Source: BQWY01 sp046351095
GTDB taxonomy: Bacteria > Nitrospirota > Nitrospiria > Nitrospirales > Nitrospiraceae
DNA: 64,000 nt
Direction of reading: 5' to 3'
Assembly: GCA_046351095.1 (NCBI GenBank)
Contig: JAXLZC010000001.1
Span: 2,728,001-2,792,000, forward strand
Shown here: one piece after another, positions 13,466-21,946 of the stretch
How the letters are laid out: each line of letters opens with the position of its first letter
How positions within the stretch are numbered: position 1 is the stretch's first letter
Position numbers and translations under genes: made by a program
Notes under the pieces: model-generated
Database searches by the model: none
What the model was told of the DNA's origin: nothing
The model's input: only the letters and a program-made list of their open reading frames with translations

Positions 13466-15907
13466 ATGGCCAACGATCCAACGCCACCGTCCCTAGGAGA
13501 GACCGACTCGCTGGCCGAGCCGGATGACGCCACCGTGGCGCGACCGCCGCGCCGTCGTCGTTGGCGCTGGTGGCAGATCACGCTGCTGGTGTTGTTCTTC
13601 GGCGGCTTGCTCGGCGTCGGCGCTGCGGGCGGCTTGATCTGGTACGTCGCGCAGGATCTCCCGTCCCTCGATATTCTCCAGACCTATCAGCCCAGCCAGG
13701 TCAGCCGCGTCTATTCCGACGACCGCCAGGTCATCGGCCAGTTTTATATCGAGCGGCGGTTGGTGACGCCCATCGCGCAGATTCCCAAAAGTTTCATCAA
13801 TGCGGTGATCGCGGTCGAGGACGCGCGATTCTTCGAGCATCCCGGGTTGGACTTCGTCGGTATTGCCCGCGCGGCTTGGACGAACTTCCGTCGCGGTGGG
13901 CGCGTAGAAGGCGCAAGCACAATCACGCAGCAGTTGGCGCGGTCGCTCTTTTTGTCGTCCGAGCGGACCTTCACCCGAAAAATCAAAGAGCTGATGCTCG
14001 CGTACAAAATCGAGTTGATTCTGAATAAGGATCAGATTCTCGAGCTGTACCTGAATCAGATTTATTTCGGGCAAGGGGCGTACGGCATCGCCGCCGCGAC
14101 CCAAACCTATTACGGAAAAGAACTGAAAGCGCTGACGCTGCCGGAAGCCGCACTCTTGGCGGGTTTGCCGAAGTCGCCCAACCATTATTCGCCGCTGCGA
14201 TCGCCGGAACTCGCCAAGAAACGCCAAGAGCATGTGCTGTCACGCATGGAAGATGCGGGCTTCATCACGCCGAAGGAACGGCAAGCTGCCGTCGAAGAAA
14301 AGCTCGTTTTCCGGAAGCCCAGTTCGGACAGCCCCGCGCCATATTTTGTGGAACACATCCGCCAGTACTTGGTCGCGAAGTACGGCGAAGCGGCCGTCTA
14401 CAAGGGCGGCATGGAAATCTACACGACGCTCAATCTCGACATGCAGCGTGCGGCGGATCAAGCGGTGCGCGACGGGTTGCGCGAATTGGACAAGCGCCAA
14501 GGCTGGCGTGGACCGATCGGGACGGTCGATCTGAGTCAGATGGCGTCCAACGACATCGATACGCCGTTGCCCAACCCCGGCGAGGTGGTGCAGGGCATTG
14601 TGACGAAGGTCCAGAAGGACCACTTCCTCGTCCAAATCGGCAACAAAGTGACGCGACTGGCGTTTGAGGACATGGCGTGGGCGCAGCGCCAACTCTACGG
14701 GAAAGACCCGACGAAAGACTTCAAAACGCTGCCGATGCCGAAGCAGGTGCTGAAGCCAGGCGATACCATCGAGGTGGCGGTCAAGAAAGTCGACAAGGAT
14801 GCTATCCATGTTCGGCTGGAGCAGACGCCGATTGTCGAAGGCTCGCTCGTCGCGCTCGATCCGAAGACCGGCGCCGTGCGGGCGATGGTGGGCGGTTACG
14901 ACTTCGCACGGAGCGAATTCAACCGTGTCGTGATGGCACAGCGCCAGCCGGGCTCGGCCTTCAAGCCCGTGATTTATGCGGCGGCCTTGGCGCAAGGCAT
15001 GGGGCCGGCGAGCGTGGTGCTGGATGCCCCGGTGGTCTACGAAAACGAACAGGAAGAAAAGGTCTGGAAGCCCGAAAATTACGGACGGAAATTCCACGGA
15101 GTCGTCACGCTGCGTGAGGCGCTGACACATTCGCATAACTTGGCGACCGTGCGCTTGCTGGATCAGGTCGGCATTCGGAACGTGGTGGAGTTCGCCAAGC
15201 AGGTCGGCATTACGAGCCCCTTGGCGCCCGACCTCTCGCTTGGCCTTGGCTCGTCCAGCGTGACGTTATTGGAGTTGACGTCGGTGTACGGGGTCTTCGG
15301 CAACCAAGGTGTGCGCGCGACGCCGTATTTTCTCACCTCGGTTAAAGATAAGACCGGCGAGTTGCGCGAAGAGGCGCGTCCGGCGACCGCGCAAGTGGTG
15401 TCGAAGGAAACGGCCTACCTCATCACGAACATGATGGAAGATGTCGTGCAGCGCGGGACCGGGCAGCTGGCCAAGTCGCTGGATCGTCCGGTGGCGGGGA
15501 AAACCGGCACGTCGAACGAGTACACCAACGCCTGGTTTATCGGGATGACGCCGAACATTGCCGTCGGCACATGGGTGGGGTTCGACGACCGTCGTCCGCT
15601 TGGCGAAACCGAATCGGGTGCCCATGCGGCGCTGCCCATTTGGGTGACGTTCATGAAGCAGGCGCTGAAGCAGTTGCCGTCGGTGCCGTTCGAAATTCCT
15701 GACGACATCGTCTTTGTGAAGGTCGACCATAAAACGGGGTTGCTGGCGGACGAGACGACCGGCGAGCGGAGCGGCGTCGAGATCTTCGCCAAGGGGACGG
15801 AGCCGACACAAAGCGCGGCGCCGCGGCTCGATCCGGCGGATTTTTACCGACAGGATGTGTTGCCGGACGCGACTGGTGCGGGAGAGGCTGAGGGGAGCCT
15901 GAACTGA
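13466..15907 (+). CDS. mrcA: Penicillin-binding protein 1A, bifunctional transglycosylase/transpeptidase
   Basis: The product (813 aa) is a class A PBP that polymerises and crosslinks peptidoglycan. Residues 33-58 form the membrane anchor after a basic R-R-R-R-W-R-W-W stretch. The glycosyltransferase domain shows AVEDARFFEHPG and GASTITQQLARSLFL, and YLNQIYFGQGAYGIAAA. An OB-like inserted domain typical of PBP1A lies around residues 350-450. The transpeptidase has S-X2-K as PGSAFKP, S-X-N as SHN, and K-T-G as GKTGTSNEY. It is divergent from typA and convergent with the ISC operon. Confidence 0.95.
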   Translation: MANDPTPPSLGETDSLAEPDDATVARPPRRRRWRWWQITLLVLFFGGLLGVGAAGGLIWYVAQDLPSLDILQTYQPSQVSRVYSDDRQVIGQFYIERRLVTPIAQIPKSFINAVIAVEDARFFEHPGLDFVGIARAAWTNFRRGGRVEGASTITQQLARSLFLSSERTFTRKIKELMLAYKIELILNKDQILELYLNQIYFGQGAYGIAAATQTYYGKELKALTLPEAALLAGLPKSPNHYSPLRSPELAKKRQEHVLSRMEDAGFITPKERQAAVEEKLVFRKPSSDSPAPYFVEHIRQYLVAKYGEAAVYKGGMEIYTTLNLDMQRAADQAVRDGLRELDKRQGWRGPIGTVDLSQMASNDIDTPLPNPGEVVQGIVTKVQKDHFLVQIGNKVTRLAFEDMAWAQRQLYGKDPTKDFKTLPMPKQVLKPGDTIEVAVKKVDKDAIHVRLEQTPIVEGSLVALDPKTGAVRAMVGGYDFARSEFNRVVMAQRQPGSAFKPVIYAAALAQGMGPASVVLDAPVVYENEQEEKVWKPENYGRKFHGVVTLREALTHSHNLATVRLLDQVGIRNVVEFAKQVGITSPLAPDLSLGLGSSSVTLLELTSVYGVFGNQGVRATPYFLTSVKDKTGELREEARPATAQVVSKETAYLITNMMEDVVQRGTGQLAKSLDRPVAGKTGTSNEYTNAWFIGMTPNIAVGTWVGFDDRRPLGETESGAHAALPIWVTFMKQALKQLPSVPFEIPDDIVFVKVDHKTGLLADETTGERSGVEIFAKGTEPTQSAAPRLDPADFYRQDVLPDATGAGEAEGSLN

Positions 15908-15947
15908 CGCGAACGCGGCGGTGTGTGCGATACCTGTGAGAGCTGAT

Positions 15948-16157
15948 CTACTGGGCGTCCTTGTATTCCTGCCACCAGGCCATCTGAATCGACTCCAGCA
16001 GTTTCTCGTTCGACTTCTTCGGGTCGTCCTTAAAGCCCGGCAAGGCTGTGATCCAGCTGTGCAGGTCGGTGAATCGCACGGTCAGGGGATCCACGTCGGG
16101 ATGCGCCTCCAATAACTGAATGCCCAGTTCTTCCGTATCCTGCCAAGTCAGATCCAT
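15948..16157 (-). CDS. iscX: Fe-S cluster assembly protein IscX
   Basis: The 69-aa acidic protein binds IscS and modulates Fe-S assembly. The family signature is complete: LTWQDTEELGIQLLEAHP, VRFTDLHSWITALP, and WWQEYKD at the C-terminus. It is the last gene of the ISC operon, 35 bases after hscA, with AAGGAGTGAC before ATG. Confidence 0.93.
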   Translation of the reverse strand: MDLTWQDTEELGIQLLEAHPDVDPLTVRFTDLHSWITALPGFKDDPKKSNEKLLESIQMAWWQEYKDAQ

Positions 16158-16192
16158 GTCACTCCTTGCCGAAGTCTGGTGAGCGGTGGCGT

Positions 16193-18013
16193 TCAGGACA
16201 CTTCCGAAAGTTTTTTGTTCTGCAACGCTTCCTTGAGCGAATTGTCCATCAACACTTCCGCCAAATGATGCGTCAGTTTTTCGAGGTCGGAGATCCTGGC
16301 GCGGATCGGGCGGTGATCCGTTCCGGCCACAGCCGTGGCGAGCGCACCGAGGCCCTGTCGAATCGCGGCGATTTCCTCCGACGACACCAATTGCCCGCCT
16401 AACGTGATCGCCTTTTCGGTGGCGACGCGAATCGCCTCCGCCTCAGTCCGCGCTTCAATCAACTGCCGCGCTTGAAGGTCCTCGGCGGCGAACTTGAACG
16501 ACTCGTCGATCATCGTTTCCACTTCCTGGTCGCTCAAACCGTAGGTCGGCTTCACCTGGATCGATTGCGTCTCGCCGGTGCGGATATCCTTGGCCGACAC
16601 ATTGAGAATCCCGTTGGCGTCGATCAAGAACGTCACTTCGATGCGTGGAATACCAGCCGGCAACGGCGGCACTTTGAGTTGGAAGCGGCCTAAGCTGCGA
16701 TTGTCCTTCACCAACTCGCGTTCGCCTTGGAGAATGTGGAGGTCGACCGACGTTTGCCCGTCGACGTACGTCGTATACATTTCCTTCGCGCTGGTCGGTA
16801 CGGTGGTGTTGCGACGGATGATCGGGCTCATGACGCCGCCCATCGTCTCGATACCGAGCGACAGAGGTGTCACGTCGAGCAAGAGCATGTTTGGTGTGGT
16901 GCCGCTGAGGATCCCGGCTTGTACGGCGGCCCCAAGCGCGACGACCTCGTCGGGATTTAATTGGCAATGCGGGGTCCTACCAAAGAACTCCTGGACTCGT
17001 TGGCGGATGACCGGCATCCGGGTAGAGCCTCCGACGAGGACGACTTCGTCGATCTGTGAGGCGCGCAACCCGGCGTCCCGCAGCGCCGATTGGCAAGGGC
17101 GTAGCGTCAGTTCGACCAAGTCCGCCACAAGCCGATCGAATTGTTCGCGTGTCACCTCGCGCCGATACGTCCCCTTGTTCTGAGGCAGCGGAATTTCTGC
17201 CGTCACGGTTGTCTGGTCCGAGAGACGAATCTTGGTTCGTTCGGCTTCGAGCCGCACGGCTTGCATCAGGTCGGGGAATGTCGTCACGTCCAACTTGTGT
17301 TGCTGGCGAATGTCGGAGACGAACAAGTCGGCCAAGCGGCGGTCGAAGTCGTCGCCGCCGAGGTGCGTGTCGCCGTTGGTCGCGAGCACTTCGAAAATGC
17401 CGTTCGTCAGCTTCAGGATCGACAGGTCGAAGGTGCCGCCGCCTAAATCGTAGACCGCAATCGTGCCCTGCGTCCGTTGTTGGAGGCCGTAAGCCAAGGA
17501 GGCCGCCGTCGGTTCGTTGATGATCCGGAGGACCTCAAGGCCGGCGATGGTCCCGGCGTCCTTCGTCGCTTGCCGCTGGCTGTCGTTGAAATAGGCGGGT
17601 ACCGTAATGACGGCTTGGCGGATATCTTCGCCGAGTGCAGCTTCCGCGCGGCGCTTCAACTCTTTCAAGATCATCGCCGAAATCTGCGGCGGCGAGTAAC
17701 TCTTTTCGCCAAGTTGAATGCGGATGACGCCGTTGTGCTCGCTTAGTTTATAGGGGAAATACGGCAGCTCGCTCGCGACATCGTTCAACCCGCGTCCCAT
17801 GAAGCGCTTGATCGAGTAGATCGTGCGCCCCGGATCTTTGACGAGGTGTTCCTTGGCCGCGTCGCCGACGATCAGTCCGTTGTCGGTGAGCGCGACGACG
17901 GAGGGCACCATCGTGCGGCCGTGGCGGCCTTCCACCACGCGCGGGTTGGCGCCGTCCATATAGGCGACGAGGGAGTTGGTCGTACCGAGGTCAATGCCGA
18001 CAATGCGAGCCAT
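16193..18013 (-). CDS. hscA: Hsp70-family chaperone HscA
   Basis: The product (606 aa) is the specialised Hsp70 that, with HscB, helps release clusters from IscU. The N-terminal ATPase domain starts VGIDLGTTNSLVAYM and contains YDLGGGTFDLSIL and VVLVGGSTRMPVIRQ. The substrate-binding domain contains VTPLSLGIET and the typical LQGERELVKDNRSLGRF. Like other HscA proteins it is a little shorter than DnaK and lacks the long disordered tail. It lies between hscB and iscX in the ISC operon, 11 bases from hscB. Confidence 0.94.
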   Translation of the reverse strand: MARIVGIDLGTTNSLVAYMDGANPRVVEGRHGRTMVPSVVALTDNGLIVGDAAKEHLVKDPGRTIYSIKRFMGRGLNDVASELPYFPYKLSEHNGVIRIQLGEKSYSPPQISAMILKELKRRAEAALGEDIRQAVITVPAYFNDSQRQATKDAGTIAGLEVLRIINEPTAASLAYGLQQRTQGTIAVYDLGGGTFDLSILKLTNGIFEVLATNGDTHLGGDDFDRRLADLFVSDIRQQHKLDVTTFPDLMQAVRLEAERTKIRLSDQTTVTAEIPLPQNKGTYRREVTREQFDRLVADLVELTLRPCQSALRDAGLRASQIDEVVLVGGSTRMPVIRQRVQEFFGRTPHCQLNPDEVVALGAAVQAGILSGTTPNMLLLDVTPLSLGIETMGGVMSPIIRRNTTVPTSAKEMYTTYVDGQTSVDLHILQGERELVKDNRSLGRFQLKVPPLPAGIPRIEVTFLIDANGILNVSAKDIRTGETQSIQVKPTYGLSDQEVETMIDESFKFAAEDLQARQLIEARTEAEAIRVATEKAITLGGQLVSSEEIAAIRQGLGALATAVAGTDHRPIRARISDLEKLTHHLAEVLMDNSLKEALQNKKLSEVS

Positions 18014-18024
18014 GGGAATATTCC

Positions 18025-18756
18025 TTACGCGGCGTCGAGCGTGTCCGCCAGATCGGCGAGGATGCTGCGAAGATACCGCCGATTCGACAGCAGTTCACGG
18101 AGCTGCTTCAGCGTGTCCTGTTTGTGGTGATGCGCGGACTCCGTTTTCGGCGCCTCCGCCATGGCGCGGTCCCATTGACCGAAGAGCTGCTGCAACTGGC
18201 GCTCCATCGCCTGCTGCCGTTCTTCCAGATGCAGACGGTCGGCGGCGAGCTTCTCCCGCAAGGGAGCCAATCCGGCTGCGCCCGACGCGGTATCCGCTTT
18301 TGCCGCGCGGTATTCATCGAGGTCCTCTTGCAGCGACAGGATTTCTTCGAACAGGTCGGCCGGCGGCTGCGAGCGGATGTCTTTCACCGATCCTGATTCC
18401 AGGCCGACTAAATATTCAGCCCGCTGGACCGGATCCTTCAATGTGCGGTACGCGACGTTGAGTAACGCCGAGTTCGCCAAGCTAATGTGCTGCTCTGCGT
18501 CCGTCTTCACCTGATAAAAATCGGGGTGAAACGCGCGGCTCATGTCGTAAAACCGACGTTCCAGATCCGCCGTGTCGATGGACAACAGGCGCGGCAACCC
18601 GAGGCACGTGAAGTAGTCGGACTCTTTCGAGAGCGGCTGGACCTTCACGCAGCGGTCGCAGAAATATTCGCCGGTCACTTCGGATTGACAGTGCCAGCAC
18701 ATGCTGCGCGCCATCTGCAGCTCGGAGCGCTTGGGTGTCGTCGCGGTCTGGTCCAT
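18025..18756 (-). CDS. hscB: J-domain co-chaperone HscB with N-terminal Cys4 motif
   Basis: The product (243 aa from ATG 18756) carries a J domain (YFTCLGLPRLLSIDTADLER, with the HPD motif in RAFHPDFYQ) and the C-terminal helical bundle that binds IscU. It stimulates HscA ATPase. Before the J domain is CWHCQSEVTGEYFCDRC, a Cys-X2-Cys pair twice, like the zinc site of eukaryotic HSC20; E. coli HscB lacks it. The open frame continues upstream to 18837 but would then overlap more of the iscA region, so the internal ATG is preferred. Confidence 0.88.
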   Translation of the reverse strand: MDQTATTPKRSELQMARSMCWHCQSEVTGEYFCDRCVKVQPLSKESDYFTCLGLPRLLSIDTADLERRFYDMSRAFHPDFYQVKTDAEQHISLANSALLNVAYRTLKDPVQRAEYLVGLESGSVKDIRSQPPADLFEEILSLQEDLDEYRAAKADTASGAAGLAPLREKLAADRLHLEERQQAMERQLQQLFGQWDRAMAEAPKTESAHHHKQDTLKQLRELLSNRRYLRSILADLADTLDAA

Positions 18757-18808
18757 AACGGCGGTCGTCCTCGTTCGTTCGGTCCGAAGTTTCTGCTCCG
18801 CGCGGAGG

Positions 18809-19171
18809 CTAGGCGGAGAACGATTCTCCGCAACCACAAGTTTTAGACGCGTTCGGATTCAGGAAGCGGAACGAGCCGCTCATGAGATCCTTCTGGAAGT
18901 CCAACTGTGTGCCCTGCAGATAGATGGCGCTTTTGGTATCGACGATCACTTTGATCCCGTCGATGTCGTACACCTGGTCGTGCGGGCCGATCTTCTCGTC
19001 GAAGTTGACGGTGTAGCTCAAGCCTGAGCACCCACCGCCCTTGACGCCAAGGCGCAGGCCGCCGTCCGTCGGCCCCTGCAGGTCGAGCAGGCGCTTCACT
19101 TCCTTGACTGCCGATTCGCTCAAGGTCACGACCGGCGTCGGTGTCGCATCTGTTTTGGTTGCGATGTCCAT
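18809..19171 (-). CDS. iscA: Iron-sulfur cluster assembly protein IscA
   Basis: The product (120 aa) is an A-type carrier. GGGCSGLSYTVNF contains the first conserved Cys and KTCGCGESFSA the final pair. ATG at 19171 is preceded by AAGGAGGG. It lies between iscU and hscB, the standard ISC operon position, and receives or stores Fe-S clusters made on IscU. It is about 14 residues longer at the N-terminus than the carrier at 4886. Confidence 0.92.
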   Translation of the reverse strand: MDIATKTDATPTPVVTLSESAVKEVKRLLDLQGPTDGGLRLGVKGGGCSGLSYTVNFDEKIGPHDQVYDIDGIKVIVDTKSAIYLQGTQLDFQKDLMSGSFRFLNPNASKTCGCGESFSA

Positions 19172-19188
19172 AGGGCCCTCCTTCTTGC

Positions 19189-19581
19189 TTAGCCGCCCGA
19201 AGATGGATCCTGTTTCTTTTTGTAGTCGCTCAATGCGGCCTTGATGGCATCCTCTGCCAAGACCGAGCAGTGGATCTTCACCGGCGGCAGGTTCAGCTCC
19301 TGTACGATGTCGGTGTTCTTGATCTGTGCGGCTTCCTCCACCGTCTTGCCCTTCAGCCACTCGGTAGCGAGGCTCGAGCTGGCGATGGCCGAACCGCAGC
19401 CGAACGTCTTGAACTTCGCATCGACGATCGTATCGTTCTGCACCTTGATCTGCAGCTTCATGACGTCGCCGCACTCGGGCGCGCCCACGATGCCGGTGCC
19501 GACGCCGTCTTCGTCCTTTTTGAACGAGCCGACGTTGCGGGGGTTGTTGAAATGGTCGACGACTTTTTCGCTATAGGCCAT
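19189..19581 (-). CDS. iscU: Fe-S cluster scaffold protein IscU
   Basis: The product (130 aa) is the scaffold on which clusters are built. The three cluster-ligand cysteines are seen in GAPECGDVM, FKTFGCGSAIASSS and KIHCSVLAEDAI. The HscA recognition motif L-P-P-V-K precedes the last cysteine. The gene lies 27 bases after iscS and 17 before iscA on the minus strand. Confidence 0.96.
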   Translation of the reverse strand: MAYSEKVVDHFNNPRNVGSFKKDEDGVGTGIVGAPECGDVMKLQIKVQNDTIVDAKFKTFGCGSAIASSSLATEWLKGKTVEEAAQIKNTDIVQELNLPPVKIHCSVLAEDAIKAALSDYKKKQDPSSGG

Positions 19582-19608
19582 GGAATCATCCTCCTCGTAT
19601 CGGGGCGC

Positions 19609-20826
19609 TTAGTGCGCCGCCCATTGCACGGATTTGAGATCGATACCTTCTTTGCTCATTTCGTAGAGAGGCGACATTTCGCGCAACTTCGTGACGGTCT
19701 CGATCATGCGCTTCGCCGCATAGTCGACTTCTTCCTGCGTCGTGAATCGGCCCAGACCGAACCGAATCGACGAATGCGCCAGGTCCGAACCCACGCCTAA
19801 GGCCTTCAGCACGTACGACGGTTCCAACGTCGCGGACGTGCAGGCGGAGCCGGACGAGAGCGCCACTTCCTTCATGCCCATCAACAACGATTCGCCTTCC
19901 ACGAAAGCAAACGACAGATTCAAATTGTGCGGTAGCCGTTGCGTCGGGTGGCCGTTGAGGTAGACTTCCTCCAGCGCGCCCGTGATCGTGGTGTGCAAGC
20001 GATCCCGCAGGGCACTCAGCCGAGCGGACTCGGCCGCACGCTCCGCCTCACACAGTGCGATCGCTTTGCCGAACCCCACGATCAATGGAACCGGCAGGGT
20101 GCCGGAGCGCATGCCGCGCTCATGCCCACCGCCATCGATCTGCGGGGAGAGGCGGACCCGCGGGCCCTTCTTCCGCACATACAACGCACCGACACCTTTC
20201 GGGCCGTAAATTTTGTGGGCGGTGCACGAGAGCAAATCGATACCCATCGTCTGGACATCGACCGGAATTTTCCCCACGCCCTGCGTCGCGTCGGTGTGGA
20301 ACAGCATACCCTTTTCCTTGGCGATCTTTCCGATTTCGGCCAGGGGATTGATCGTGCCGATTTCATTGTTTGCCAGCATTACGGAGATCAAGATGGTCTT
20401 GTCGGTGATAGCGGCGCGCACGTCCTCTGGGTTCACCATGCCGAACTTATCGACGGGGAGGTAGGTCACCTTCACGCCGCGCTTCGTTTCCAATGTCTTC
20501 GCCGTGTCGAGGACGGAGCGATGTTCCGTGCTGCTGACGATGATGTGATCACCCTTCTCGCGATACATCTCGACGATGCCCTTCAACGCAAGGTTGTTTG
20601 CTTCGGTGGCGCCGCTGGTGAAGACGATTTCTTTGCCGTCGGCTTTGATGGCCTGCGCCAATTGTTGGCGCGCCTGCTCGACGGCCTCTTCGGCTTCCCA
20701 GCCGAAGGCGTGGTTCCGGCTCGCGGCATTACCGAACTTTTCGGTGAAATATGGCAACATGGCCTCCACCACACGTGGGTCGGCGGGGGTCGTGGAATGG
20801 TAATCGAGGAAAATCGGGAACTTCAT
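19609..20826 (-). CDS. iscS: Cysteine desulfurase IscS
   Basis: The product (405 aa) is the PLP enzyme that takes sulfur from cysteine for Fe-S assembly. It starts MKFPIFLDYHSTTPADPRVV. The PLP lysine lies in SCTAHKIYGPKGVGALY and the active-site cysteine loop is SSGSACTSATLEPSYVL, of the IscS (group I) type. The start ATG overlaps the stop of iscR by four bases (ATGA). A much longer in-frame open frame extends upstream through iscR but has no homology. Confidence 0.96.
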   Translation of the reverse strand: MKFPIFLDYHSTTPADPRVVEAMLPYFTEKFGNAASRNHAFGWEAEEAVEQARQQLAQAIKADGKEIVFTSGATEANNLALKGIVEMYREKGDHIIVSSTEHRSVLDTAKTLETKRGVKVTYLPVDKFGMVNPEDVRAAITDKTILISVMLANNEIGTINPLAEIGKIAKEKGMLFHTDATQGVGKIPVDVQTMGIDLLSCTAHKIYGPKGVGALYVRKKGPRVRLSPQIDGGGHERGMRSGTLPVPLIVGFGKAIALCEAERAAESARLSALRDRLHTTITGALEEVYLNGHPTQRLPHNLNLSFAFVEGESLLMGMKEVALSSGSACTSATLEPSYVLKALGVGSDLAHSSIRFGLGRFTTQEEVDYAAKRMIETVTKLREMSPLYEMSKEGIDLKSVQWAAH

Positions 20827-21299
20827 CGTGAAACTCCTTGCCCGGTCATCAGAGACTGGACCGTGATCAATGGCGTGCCTTGCACCATATCTTGTAACGT
20901 CATATTGCTGAGTAACTGATACATGCTGTTTTGCAACTTCAGGAGCGGTGTGCGGATCGTGCAATGCTGCTGCTGCGAGCAGGGCATGCTGTCCGGTTCG
21001 TGCGAACAATCGATGATGCCGAGCGGGCCTTCGATGGCTTCCAGCACCTGCGCAATGGTAATCTCCCGCGCATGTCGCGCCAGGAGGTACCCGCCCTTGG
21101 GGCCGTTGTGGCTGACGACGACGCCGTTTTTCGCGAGGGTCTGGAGGACCTTCGCGAGGAGTTCGCTGGGAATATGGTACTCCTCGGCGATCTCCTTCGT
21201 GTTCGCGATGCGGCTCGGCGTGTGATGGCCGTTTTGCAGCTCCGCCATGTACTGGAGCGCCATCAATCCGTAGTCCGCTTTTTTCGAGAGCTTCAGCAT
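20823..21299 (-). CDS. iscR: Rrf2-family regulator IscR
   Basis: The product (158 aa) is a winged-helix Rrf2 repressor. LKLSKKADYGLMALQYMAEL begins the DNA-binding domain, with GPKGGYLLAR in the wing. Three cysteines in IIDCSHEPDSMPCSQQQHC can bind a 2Fe-2S cluster, as in E. coli IscR, where the holo form represses the isc operon. It is the first gene of the operon, and an IscR-type palindrome lies in its promoter. Confidence 0.93.
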   Translation of the reverse strand: MLKLSKKADYGLMALQYMAELQNGHHTPSRIANTKEIAEEYHIPSELLAKVLQTLAKNGVVVSHNGPKGGYLLARHAREITIAQVLEAIEGPLGIIDCSHEPDSMPCSQQQHCTIRTPLLKLQNSMYQLLSNMTLQDMVQGTPLITVQSLMTGQGVSR

Positions 21300-21364
21300 G
21301 GTTCGTTGTGAGCGCCGAGTTTCGAGTAAGTCCGACAGCTAGAGTCGCCGACCAACTTGATCTC

Positions 21365-21414
21365 CGACTCATTAAGTCGTATATAAAACTAGCATCGTGA
21401 CAGGGGCAAGTCAA
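21365..21414 (-). promoter_or_regulatory. isc operon promoter with an IscR type-1-like box
   Basis: On the minus strand TTGACT (21414-21409) and TAGTTT (21391-21386) are 17 bases apart. Just downstream, CGACT and AGTCG (21379-21365) form a palindrome around five AT-rich bases. The E. coli IscR type 1 consensus also has GACT-N5-AGTC flanked by ATA and TAT, and ATA is present on one side here. The box covers the start region, so it would allow autorepression. Confidence 0.65.
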
Positions 21415-21524
21415 TGGCCGGCAGAGGGCGCTCGATAGAATCTTTTCGCGTCTCCTAGCGTAGTCGTCCCTGGAGCTTTCACTGGTCGTCGTCCGCAAAT
21501 CTCGAACCTGGAGTAGTACGCATC

Positions 21525-21944
21525 ATGGGTGGAACGAATCCATATATCTCGCCTGGGGCACATGTCCTGCCGACGCAACCGTACCGTGTCACCTTTGTCG
21601 ACCCCGTAAAAGGGGAGAAGAAGGTGGTGCAGGTGGATCCGAAGAAATTACCCTACGGAGAAACCGGCCTGGCCGGCAGCATCTTGGATATTGCGATGGG
21701 TAACGGGGTCGACCTTGAGCATGCCTGCGGCGGCGTTTGTGCCTGCTCCACCTGCCACGTGTACGTGAAGGAGGGGTTGGAGTCGTGTAATGAAGGCACC
21801 GATGATGAGTTCGACCAGCTGGATGAGGCGCCGGCTATCACGCTGACGTCTCGGCTGGCGTGTCAGTGTGTGCCCAACGGGACGCGCGACATCCTCGTGG
21901 AAATTCCGGCGGTGAATAAGAATCTTGTGAAAGAAGGACACTGA
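21525..21944 (+). CDS. fdx: ISC-type 2Fe-2S ferredoxin
   Basis: The product (139 aa) is an adrenodoxin-like ferredoxin that supplies electrons for cluster assembly. Ligand cysteines lie in HACGGVCACSTCHVYV (C-X5-C-X2-C pattern) and in LACQCVPNG. An N-terminal extension of about 30 residues precedes the fold. In E. coli fdx follows hscA; here it is transcribed away from iscR and runs into gltX, whose start is two bases after the stop. Confidence 0.9.
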   Translation: MGGTNPYISPGAHVLPTQPYRVTFVDPVKGEKKVVQVDPKKLPYGETGLAGSILDIAMGNGVDLEHACGGVCACSTCHVYVKEGLESCNEGTDDEFDQLDEAPAITLTSRLACQCVPNGTRDILVEIPAVNKNLVKEGH

Positions 21945-21946
21945 CG

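Noticed and set aside
19609..21498. A 629-codon reading of iscS extending upstream
   Set aside because: The extra 224 residues run antiparallel in content to iscR coding and have no homology; the conserved IscS start at 20826 overlaps the iscR stop as ATGA.
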